A stretch of DNA of 27,883 bases from Cudoniella acicularis (lineage: Eukaryota > Ascomycota > Leotiomycetes > Helotiales > Helotiaceae), in assembly GCA_013054445.1 (NCBI GenBank), contig JAAMPI010000702.1, forward strand, positions 1 through 27,883. The letters run 5' to 3'. The position numbers were made by a program, and so were the translations under genes. Below are positions 19,793 to 27,883 of this stretch, one piece after another. The first letter of the stretch is position 1. Each line of letters begins with the position of its first letter. Below the pieces are notes generated by a model. The model did no database searches, had not been told where the DNA came from, and saw nothing but the letters and a program-made list of their open reading frames with translations.

Positions 19793-21276
19793 TTAATTGC
19801 AGCATTGCAGTGGTTCACAAAGATTTCCGCAGATCATGCTGCAGTTGTTCGACCCCGCACCAGCAGCTATTCTTTGCCTCAAACTCGGCGTCCCCTCCTC
19901 AACAGCGGTCTTCGCATCATCGGTGATTAAAGGCGCAAGCTCTGGTTGTATGGTGATGGAGTGAATACCATATGCATGCAGGCATTCGTTCATGCGTTTG
20001 GCCGAAGAGATAAATTTCGTGAGCGAGTCATCTGAGGTCACGATGTGGGCTGTGGCGATAGCTTTATCTTGGCTGAGGCGCCAGGCGTGAAGCTCGTGGA
20101 CGGAGGTTACGCCGTCGACTTTCTCGAGATCGTACTTTACGTCTTCGAGATTGACGCCGAGAGGGACGCTTTGGAGGAGGATTGAGCCGCTGCTTTTGAC
20201 TGAATGAAGTTAGTTGAAAGCCAAATATGAGGGCTAGTGGGAAACTCACTGATGGGAATGGAAGAGACTAAAATCATAATTGCAATTCCCACGCTGACTG
20301 CTGGATCTGCGTAGAATCGCCCTTCATAATGTGCTTTCCAGATCACAACAGCGGCGATGATGACTCCGATGTTGTTGATAGCATCACCGATGATGTGGAC
20401 TAGAACACCAAGCATTCCAAGATCACGACCAGGACTTTTCGGGCTGCTGGCATTATGGCGATGTTCACTGTGGGAATTGGTGGGCTGAGAAGAATTAGCA
20501 TACGTGATGTTGATGGGAGAGGGTATTTACACCGACTTGAGCAAGTTGAGTGGATCCATTACCTTCCACGGCTGGGACCTCCGATGTTGTAGGCTTCTCT
20601 TCGGATTCTATTCAATTAAGCTTGCGTGATTTCGGTCAGTTAGGAGGGCATCATACCGTGGAGGATGAGCACAGAAATAATGTTGAGGACGAGACCAACG
20701 CATCCAATGATGAGGACTAAGTCTGGTCTCTCGACCTCTGGGAGAGAGAATTAGCACATGACCAGAATTTTGATATGTTGGCCTACTTTGTAGTGATACG
20801 AAGCGCTCCAATGCCTGCAAGAAGATGCTGATTCCAAGAGCAAAAAGGAAGACGCCATTGAAGAAAGCGCCAAGGAGTTGAGCTCTTTGCCATCCGAATG
20901 ACAATTCTCGAGGTGAATTTTCACGCTCAGATACCTTTCCCAAGCCCATCAGCGTATCCTTGGAGTAATGATGATTGCGCAATTTACCTTGAGTGCTATA
21001 AGTGCCACAATGAAGCTCACAAGGTCATTCAACTGTAGAACCATCAGCGTCGATAGTGGCAAAACACCCAAATTGATGGAGCTCATACATAATGGAACGC
21101 ATCAGCCACGAGAGCAAGAGAATGCGTATAGAAACCGACTATTCCAGTCGCAATTAGCAAGGTACAGTCAAAAGTGCCATGGCGGTCAGCTCACCAGATA
21201 TCTCGGCAATAAAAAAGCAACATGATATACCAATCACGCACATCAGGCGATGCGCCCTGGTGATTTTGACAGCCAT
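19793..21276 (-). CDS. Cation diffusion facilitator, zinc transporter (Zrc1/Cot1-like)
   Basis: Membrane antiporter moving Zn2+ (and perhaps Co2+) out of the cytosol, in fungi usually into the vacuole. Eight exons on minus: 21276-21195, 21138-21089, 21032-20988, 20934-20787, 20737-20657, 20607-20531, 20484-20250, 20199-19793; 1125 nt, 374 aa, all phases closing. Introns are 46-56 nt with CTAAC/CTAAT branches. Signatures: GFYTHSLALVADAFHYLND with His43-Asp47 in TM2 and HIIGD with His191-Asp195 in TM5, the HXXXD zinc-site pair; SFGWQRAQLLGAFFNGVFL in TM3; and the C-terminal cytosolic ferredoxin-like domain (LEDVKYDLEKVDGVTSVHEL, HAWRLSQDKAIATAHI). The His-rich loop between TM4 and TM5 is short (SHSEHRHN) compared with yeast Zrc1. 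The extreme C-terminus is Cys-rich (NNCSMICGNLCEPLQCCN), a possible metal-sensing tail. Confidence 0.94.
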
Positions 21277-23448
21277 GTTTCGGGTTTGGGTTTTGTCTCC
21301 GATGTGAAGACTGAATGACGTTGGGAAGAAAAAGCCGAAGGTCCAAGGAGGAGGCTACATCTTATAATCGTAAGTTTGCCGGGTGGCTACTATTTTACTT
21401 GCGTCACGCGTCAAGGAAAAGGCAACGAGACAGCGTCTGCCACACTATGACACCACCCACAGCGACACGCTTCGTGCATTCAGGCCAAACAAAAACCGTC
21501 TTCAGCTTAGACCTACATTAGAAAGTTTCCTTAGCAGATTGTGTATGGAGTAGAGTATCGTGGGAGTGAAATGGACCATTATGGATTTACCAACAATTAA
21601 TTCTCGAATTTGCTGAAGAAGTTGCGGTTTCAGCCTGGAAGATTGGGGACAGCCAATGAAAATTGCCCACGCCGCTAGCGCCGATTATGTAAACGGCCTT
21701 TTCGGGTAGTGCCGTCAAACATGGGCCGCAATCTTGGAAATCAAATTGAGCTTCATTCGGCGGCCAACCATACAACCCCCAGCGCGTAATAAATGGTAAA
21801 TGCAAGGTGATTGTGGCCGTGTCTTCAAGGGTCATTAGGCCAATCACCTGTTCGGCTTTCGCAGTATATTGCTATTTGTAGTTAAATACTGGTCAGTGCT
21901 CATTAACATTTATTATGGCCTGTAGGTAGTAAGCTTGGCAGACGATCGCAGAATCCCATCTGTTGGCATGGCTAGCCGCCTTGAATAGCATCAGGCGGAT
22001 GAGATGATCAGAGGGTCGATGGTGAGGAATTTTCCGAAGCCTGGCAACCATCACCCTTGAGGTCGACAGCAAACAACGCAATCGAGCATGCGGACAGACG
22101 GAACCGGTGGCGACTGAGACGTGTGAAGGCGTCGAGGCGGCTTGGCTTTCTTCACTAGGCTTCGTTGATTCAGATTTCCGAAGTCATTGGCCTTGTTCTG
22201 CCCATGCATCCCCACTCGGTCAGCCCGATATTTGTTATTTGCGGGCTTTGAGGATCGAATCTTGTTTGCAAATGTGGGTTCCGATGGCTCACTCTGCGAA
22301 AGATCGCAAAGAAAACTTCGGTAGGAGGTTCATTACAGGTGCACAGTACCGCATATTTTTGACTGGTACTTAGCAGCAGCGAACCGAAAATCATTTTGGA
22401 AGATCCACCCTGGATAGCGAATATCTGCATCCAATTGCTATTTTGGATCTGCTTCGTCAAGACATTCCCCGTTTACTGTGTGCCGTATCTGCACCATAGC
22501 ATCTGAAACAAATGCTTGCAGCAACGGGACCTGGTATCCTCTGCTAAGAAGTGTGGAAAAGACGTCCGTTTGAATGCGCTTTCAAGTTGATGTGCAAGAA
22601 TCATGCGGTACGTTGTGCTGGCTGAGGGTTTCCGCAGGTGTAAAGCTCCAGCCTGCGGCCAGTTGCATATGGGACCTCGCATGGGCCCAAGTAAGGCCGA
22701 GAAGACTTATCATCCTTTTAATTGTGTGGCTCGAAGAAGTTGGGCTAAGGAGTTTTCCATGCGTTTACCCCGAAAATATATTATCTCATGATCATAGTGC
22801 TGATCTACGCAACCATCCATGCACACTTTCGTTTATCAGCAGAATTGTAAAAAAAAAACACACCATGATTTGTTTGCTGCTTTGAAATAGGATTCTGCCA
22901 GTGGTTGGGTTTTGGGACTTCACGACACACTATTTTTCCGTTTGGGTAAGCTCATTGCCTCAATTATCAGTTTTCCCCTGGCAAACCGGTCGAAGATGAT
23001 AAATCTCGAGGCAAACGCATGAAGATTGTGCTTGAGGATTGTTATAACCTGCTTTTGTTCATGGGATATTTTGCCCAGCGATAGCAGGTTCTCCCAAATG
23101 CCACCGTATTTTGAGATTGAATAAAAATGACAGAATTCTTTCTAGCCAGTCCATTTCTTGATGTTTACCAAAGGAGAGTTACGGGAAGGTCTGTTACGAA
23201 TTAATGAAGTCAAAGAACTCGTTTATGCAGGTGTATGTAATCCTGCGGAAGGAGACATCAACCGCATCCAATTCTTTTGAGGTGGGTCCTTATGAATAGT
23301 TCGATCCATTGAAGAAACAAAAGACCAAGTTGCAATTTATATCTTGCTTAGCCCTTGACAATTCCATTTCTTTCCAACCCCTTTCTTCACCCTTTCCAAG
23401 TCAACTAGACCAACATAGCAGCACAGCCCTCTTCTCCAAATACCTTTC
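21277..23448. other. Unresolved region with interrupted coding-like pieces on minus
   Basis: No family recognised. On minus, three pieces read more like protein than chance: about 22440-22500 (MVQIRHTVNGECLDEADPK, then TAG, then DADIRYPGWIFQNDFRF), 21893-22081 (RMRCLLSTSRVMVARLRK, HLIRLMLFKAASHANRWDS), and 21587-21847 (MTLEDTATITLHLPFITRW, CGPCLTALPEKAVYIIGAS). They may be exons of one unknown or decayed gene, but I could not join them in phase. The last 500 bases are presumably the promoter of the mucin-like gene. Confidence 0.35.
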
Positions 23449-24641
23449 ATGATGTGGCGCGGAAAATTCGGCGCATTGGCTCTCATGAGTCTTGGGTACG
23501 TCTTGTAATCTCTCCAACGAAGTATAAGCTGCTAAATCTGATCACCAGAACGATGAAAGTATCAGCTATGCCTCAGTATGGAAGTTATGGATCTTCCGTT
23601 GAAACCTTCACCATCACAACCACGATTACGTTTGTCGAAACCGCCTGCCTTGCAGCCACCTCGTCCATCTCTGGCATCATTGCCAGCAGCTCGGGAGAAA
23701 ATACTTCAACTATTCAGCTCACTTCAACCCTTTCCCAAACCTTGCCGTTCACTGTCATTACCTCGTTCTCTACAGGCACTGGATCCGGGGAGACGTCAAC
23801 TGTCATAGTTACCTCGACTGGCTCTGTTGGGTCCTCTTCATCTGCCGCCCCATCGTCTTCAGTCTCCCCGACCATAATTACAATTCCATACCCAACTGGA
23901 AATCTTACTACTACAGTTCCACTTTCCTCACCATCGACTTCTTCTAATAGCAGTGGGACCGACCTTACCATTACTCCTACAGTGACCGAAACCGAGACCA
24001 GCACTAGCTCAATCTCTCTACCTTTCTCCATTTCCACCGGATCTGCAGAATCTTTTCCACCATCGATTTATCCGCAAACCTCTTTAGGAGCAACAACTTC
24101 GTCGAACAACAGTGGAATCATCACATCGCTCACCGCCTCAGCGCCACAGTCCAGCGCAATCGAAACCACCTCATCTAGCTCTCTGCCGATATCGTCTCCA
24201 ACAACTCCAATTAGCAGCGCTCTTCAAGGTAGCGAGACACCCTCTACCTCCACTCCATCGTTACCCACAATTTCAACCCCGGAATCTTCTCCCCCACCTA
24301 CTGTGATAGGATTGACTGGTAGCGGTGTCTCGACATCTTGCACTTACTCGATCATTCCGGTAGCGGCATCCACGAGCACACCATCACCATCACTCACTGC
24401 CAGTTCATCAAATGGAGGTACCCTCATCTATGCTTCGTCCTCTTCCCCTCCATCAACCAGCACTTCAGAAGTCTCATTTCCGACTACTACATCCTTCTTG
24501 ACGCCTTACCCCGCCGTCGCTCCATCATATGGTGGATATAGAAGCAATTCCTACAACCCACCCGCTATCAAGGACAACGGCGAGGGACATCACAATGGCA
24601 AGCACGAACCAAAGAAGAATGGCCATTCTTTCTGGGCTTGA
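23449..24641 (+). CDS. Secreted Ser/Thr-rich mucin-like protein
   Basis: Exons 23449-23495 and 23549-24641 (379 aa); the 53-nt intron GTACGT...CACCAG sits inside the signal peptide. Splicing gives MMWRGKFGALALMSLG then TMKVSAMPQYGS: hydrophobic core and a likely cleavage after VSA. The mature protein begins with YGSSVETFTITTTITFVETAC, the type of head seen in fungal wall or secreted glycoproteins. It then runs as about 300 residues dominated by Ser, Thr and Pro without a strict repeat unit, expected to be heavily O-glycosylated. It ends in a His/Asn/Lys-rich tail (GEGHHNGKHEPKKNGHSFWA). There is no C-terminal hydrophobic segment, so a GPI anchor is not expected; it should be secreted or held in the wall by its sugars. 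Start: the first of two adjacent ATGs. Confidence 0.83.
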
Positions 24642-25039
24642 AAGGTCTTCCCTTGCTGACGATAGTTGTGGGACACTGGAGTTCATGAACATCTGAGAGC
24701 AGACAATAACGGGGGTGGGAAAATTGCACTGGGTGGGTGAGAAGGGAACGGGCGGGAATTTTGATCTCATGGTTCATGATGTTAAACAGCACACTCCTTT
24801 TCTCCTTTTATTGAAAAGAACTTTTTCTTCGTTCCCGGAACGAGCTCATTGTTGGGCTTTGCTCTAGGCCCCTTTTTATTCAGACCGAAATTTCTTGTCG
24901 GATCCAAAAAAGGAGCTCTGAGTCTTGGAATTCTATTAGTTGTTCCAAGGGTTAAGGTGCAAAATGTTGAATGCCAGGCAATTGCGCACGCTCTCCTCTC
25001 TCTCTCTCCACACACGCAGTACGAAGTATTCACCCTCCC
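24642..25039. other. 3' flank of the mucin-like gene
   Basis: No gene recognised on either strand. A CT-repeat (TCTCTCTCTC) lies near 25000-25008, just before the first repeated module. Confidence 0.4.
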
Positions 25040-25356
25040 GCCCAGCCTATCCCCTTCCCCGCCCTCTCTGGCCCAACAGTCCACACGGGTATAAAAGTCC
25101 TACCCCTCCTGCTCTTTAGCCTGAAATTAGAGCGCCAACACCCTATCACGATGGCGTATTTGATTGCTTGCTTGCTTCCGAGCAAGCCTTCCCTGCAGGA
25201 ACTAGTACAAAAACAACGTACTTGCTAGTAAGTGGCAACTGCGGTTGAGATCTAGGGAAGGGGGGTTAACACGGAACGTAGATGGGGGAGAGGTGATGAA
25301 AGTTTCAAGTTGTGAGCGTGTATCTGAACGAACGAACGAGTAGAATCACAGCGTTT
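25040..25356 (+). repeat. Repeated TATA module, copy 1
   Basis: Order of shared elements: TATAAAAG at 25090-25097, a pyrimidine leader with CTCCTGCTCTTTAGC then CTGAAATTAGA (ending about 25132), GAACGAACGAACGA at 25326-25339, and ACAGCGTT at 25348-25355. Between the leader and the GAACGA run a short ORF starts at ATG 25151 (MAYLIACLLPSKPSLQEL). The unit recurs twice downstream. Confidence 0.6.
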
Positions 25357-25629
25357 TGTTTATCTTCACTCTTTTCTAAAAATTCTTCCATAAGGAAATT
25401 ACCTATTACTCACTCTTCTCCCTCGCTCCCTACCTGCCATCGCTGCCGAGGCAAGGCCCCAGTGGTAGGAGTCTGAATTGCTGACGGCTAAGATCAACAT
25501 TCATCAATATCCATGAGGTGAGATGCTTTCTTGACTTTTTTTTTATCTCCTTGAAATTTATATCCAGTGCGGACTATGTGCGGGTGTCATTTTATGAGGG
25601 GAACAGAGAATGTGTGAATTTTCAACCAC

Positions 25630-25990
25630 GTTACACCACGCTATACTACCTCCTCTCTGTTTTTTTTCCTGCAAACAACTTGAGAGGGGTATAAATTCCA
25701 CTCCTGTCTCCTGCTCTTTAGCTTGAAATCAGACTCTGAGGTAAGATCGACAAGGAGAAGATATGTTGAAAATATCGTTTATTTCCGACAACCCCGTCCG
25801 CTGCACCTGGGGCCCAGGATACCTACTTCATGTTCGAGATGCTGGGGTTGGGACGTATGTGGAGGCGAGGAATATTAGGTTTTTTTTTAAGAAGTGAATG
25901 GAAATTATGAGAAGCTTTGTTACAGTATATAAAAGGTGAATTGAATAAAGGAGGGAGGGAACGAACGAATCAAGGAAACGACAGCGTGAT
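25630..25990 (+). repeat. Repeated TATA module, copy 2
   Basis: Shares with copy 1 GGGGTATAAA (TATA from 25690), the leader CTCCTGCTCTTTAGC then TTGAAATCAGA, the GAACGAACGAAT run near 25960, and ACAGCG at 25981. With copy 3 it shares ACGCT...CTCTCTG before the TATA and AATATTAGGT/GATATTAGGT inside. It contains a 44-codon ORF from ATG 25762 (MLKISFISDNPVRC, HVRDAGVGTYVEARN). Confidence 0.6.
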
Positions 25991-26254
25991 GTCTTTCAAG
26001 TTCTATCTTCCTAGTTCATTACACGCTTGCCCTCCTACAAAAATCCATACAACCCCATCCCCCTCATGCTTTCCAGCGAGCCACCTCAATGCGGTGTTGT
26101 TCCCCCCTGTAAATATCCCTCTGCTCTTATAATAGGCCCTATTCCGCCCTGATTATTAATTCCCATCCTTCCACATGTCGAGCCGTCTCCTTTGAATCAT
26201 GTTTAATTATGAAGTATAGAAGTTCTCGAGGGGTTTATGGGGCTCAAATACTGG

Positions 26255-26615
26255 TATACTACGCTCTGTTATCTCTCTGGTTAATAGTCTGAGAGTGCCT
26301 AGAGGGGTATAAAAGCCTCCCTTTTCCCCTTTATTTCGGCTTCAAAACCAAAGACTGGAAGGCAAGCGGGGTGGTCTTATGCTGGAAGCTAGAGAAAAGT
26401 ATCTGGGGATATTAGGTAGGGATAATTGTTGTGGTGTTGAGAGAGGGGGGTTTCTGAGGGGTTGGAAGGACGTGTGAGATGGGTAGGTAGGAAGCTGGGA
26501 GAAGTATCTGATTAGGGGAGGATGAGGATGAGAAAGATGCTTGGATGGGACGAGCAAACGAATGAACGAATGAACGAATGAACGAATGAACGGACCAGGA
26601 AAATGACAGCGTTTC
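26255..26615 (+). repeat. Repeated TATA module, copy 3
   Basis: AGAGGGGTATAAAAG (TATA from 26308), a pyrimidine-rich leader (CCTTTATTTCGGCTTCAA), an expanded AACGAATG run at 26551-26592, and ACAGCG at 26606. Spacing to copy 2 is 618 bp (TATA) and 625 bp (ACAGCG). A 32-codon ORF starts at ATG 26379. Confidence 0.58.
26551..26592 (+). repeat. Microsatellite (AACGAATG)n
   Basis: About five imperfect 8-base units with GAACGAAT/GAACGGAC edges; an expanded version of the GAACGAACGA motif in the other two modules. Confidence 0.75.
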
Positions 26616-26941
26616 TTGTTCGTTCTTTCCTTGGGAGCTTTAAAGGAGGAACTACTTGTTGCTCGAGGCCTACTGTCAGTCCGTCACTACAAGATAGGCG
26701 CGGGGGTGTACAATGAGAGCAAAGGTCAAGATCTACCAGACTCTAGGGCTATGAGAGGTTTTTGACGTCGTAATCTCTGATTAGATCTCAAATGTTTGTA
26801 GCCAATCATTTGATTGTTTAGCTTGATTTGATTCATAGAGTAGTTGATGCCCTCAAATTTATACCTATTGTAGGGGTGTATGTTGTGATGTATGGCCTGG
26901 GAATGTAGGGAGGGGCAGGAAGAGTGAATTACTCCCCTATC
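26616..26941. other. Gap after the third module
   Basis: No gene or structured repeat recognised; moderately AT-rich DNA. Confidence 0.4.
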
Positions 26942-27085
26942 TTATTTAGAAACAACAAAGTAGTTTAGGGAGGGACACCCGTGGCCGCCACCGCCGGGGA
27001 CGAAGACTAATATGGGCCCGCTGCCATGGTACCAGTAGTGGAGTCTGTAGTTTTCTGTTGTGATATATCTGTCGATTGAGTTGAA
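26942..27085 (-). pseudogene. N-terminal relic of an alpha/beta hydrolase
   Basis: On minus, 47 codons read FNSIDRYITTENYRLHYWYH, GSGPILVFVPGGGGHGCPS, LNYFVVSK and then TAA (26942-26944). The pattern of a strand ending in HYWYHGSGP, followed by LVFVPGGGGHG, is the oxyanion-loop start of fungal alpha/beta hydrolases. The family normally runs on for about 250 more residues with a nucleophile elbow (GxSxG) and catalytic His; none of that lies beyond the stop. There is no ATG in frame, and a 13-base T run (27090-27102, plus) abuts the 5' side. It is therefore a short fragment of a lost gene. Confidence 0.65.
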
Positions 27086-27618
27086 TGCCTTTTTTTTTTT
27101 TTATATTTTCTCTTTCGGATTGGGTAGGGATTTGTGAATCGGAATGGTGGTGACTAGGTGAGGAGGAGAAGTGAAGTAAAGTGAAGTAAAGTGGGGTTCA
27201 TATAATAAATTCGAGAGAGCTTGCTGACTTGGGGTTAGTAATACTGTACTGTACGTACATTTGAGAGTTTTTCTATGCAGGCTGGGTTGATAATAGGTGC
27301 GCCGTAACCGGTGTAAGGGTACAGATAATTAGGTAAGCTATTTCCTATAAATTTTATCTCGATTTGCATGTTAGCTAAATAAGTGATTGAGCAATAATAA
27401 TTAGTTGTTAATAGATACCCATTTTCGGGTAAATGATTACCTAAAAAAAAAAACTCTATAAACAGCGACGAACGATTTAACGACTGGATATCATGTACCA
27501 GCATGTCTATCACGAAATTCCTCTGATACTCTTCCATCACTCTTGAGTCTTGACAATTCTCACCGTTTCCCTTAGCTCCCAAATCTCAATCCTCCGAGTA
27601 ATTTTGGACGCCTTATCC
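27086..27618. other. Gap near the right edge
   Basis: Contains the 13-base T run, a small direct repeat of GTGAAGTAAA (27171-27190), and AT-rich DNA. A 115-codon minus frame at 27235-27582 starts without ATG and shows no family features. Confidence 0.4.
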
Positions 27619-27883
27619 CTACTCTCTCGACCGTAATTCAACCGCACCCTCCAAATCCCTATTCTTCCCACCACCACCGCCATCACTACCACTCCTCAAC
27701 CCCCCTTTCAACTTCTCCAACCCCATCCCCGTAAACACGAAGCCCGCCACGATAAAAATCTCCTCGAGCACCGCCATAAACAAAAAAGATCGTCACATTC
27801 CCCACTCAACACCCCAAACCTATCCCTCAACCCGTCAACCCACGTCCCCAAAATGCCAAATAAAATGCGAATCACCATAAACG
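27619..27883 (-). CDS. Possible 3' end of a membrane-protein gene, partial
   Basis: On minus, 27792-27619 reads FLFMAVLEEIFIVAGFVFTG, MGLEKLKGGLRSGSDGGGGG, then KNRDLEGAVELRSRE and TAG: a hydrophobic helix followed by a hydrophilic Gly-rich tail, as at the C-terminus of many fungal multi-pass proteins. The 87 bases before it, in another frame, read FMVIRILFGILGTWVDGL, RDRFGVLSGE. Joining the two needs a frame change near 27790 where I see no intron, so a frameshift is possible. Family not identified; the gene continues beyond the window. Confidence 0.32.

Noticed and set aside
23714..24037. 107-codon minus frame rich in Val and Glu
   Set aside because: Antisense shadow of the Ser/Thr-rich gene; the biased codons create it.
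26551..26592. AACGAATG run considered as a telomere-like or CRISPR-like array
   Set aside because: Unit is 8 bases, no spacers, not TTAGGG-type; a plain microsatellite inside a repeated module.
27235..27582. 115-codon minus frame near the right edge
   Set aside because: No ATG start, AT-rich, no recognisable features, no link in phase to the membrane-protein tail.
1..27883. tRNA, rRNA and CRISPR arrays
   Set aside because: None seen on reading both strands; CRISPR would not be expected in a fungus. A tRNAscan run would be the decisive check for tRNA genes.

Overview
The window looks like nuclear DNA of a filamentous ascomycete (Pezizomycotina; Leotiomycetes would fit but is only a guess). 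The reasons are many short spliceosomal introns (42-89 nt) with GTAAGT-like donors and CTAAC/CTAAT branch sites, fungus-only families (Zn(II)2Cys6 regulators, HET-type proteins, a large ankyrin protein family, ascomycete multicopper oxidase), and clear RIP-style C-to-T/G-to-A decay of repeats. All gene models were spliced by hand from the sequence. Homology statements rest on family motifs that I recognise, not on a search.

Left part (1-4566), accessory: an ankyrin-repeat gene that probably begins upstream of the window (to 1862), a 5'-truncated HET-type gene without its HET domain (2342-3115), and a complete Tc1/mariner element (3188-4564) with 27-bp inverted repeats and a TA target duplication. 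Its 366-codon transposase frame has no indels but carries many TGG/CAG-to-stop changes and a Glu-to-Lys change at the third catalytic position.

Middle-left (4567-12822): about 2 kb without a recognisable gene, then a short-chain dehydrogenase (minus, with a 1-nt homopolymer frameshift) divergent from a fungal transcription factor of the Fungal_trans_2 type. Two broken minus-strand genes follow: the 3' end of an MFS transporter (10080-10453), and a small secreted-peptide precursor-like gene (10825-11210) with two GWNK(K/E)R repeats and damaged start and stop regions. The latter resembles Kex2-processed repeat peptides and is the most unusual coding find.

Middle-right (12823-21276), the best preserved part: a 498-aa Zn(II)2Cys6 regulator (minus) divergent from a 7-exon, 569-aa laccase-like multicopper oxidase (plus), suggesting regulator and target. 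After 1.5 kb with a small TATA-associated ORF comes an 8-exon, 374-aa CDF-family zinc transporter (minus).

Right part (21277-27883): an unresolved, coding-like but interrupted stretch, a Ser/Thr-rich secreted mucin-like protein (23449-24641), and then a gene-poor 3 kb. In it a module of TATA box, pyrimidine leader, GAACGAACGA and ACAGCG recurs three times at about 600-630 bp spacing. The window ends with a 48-codon relic of an alpha/beta hydrolase and the possible 3' end of a membrane-protein gene running off the right edge.
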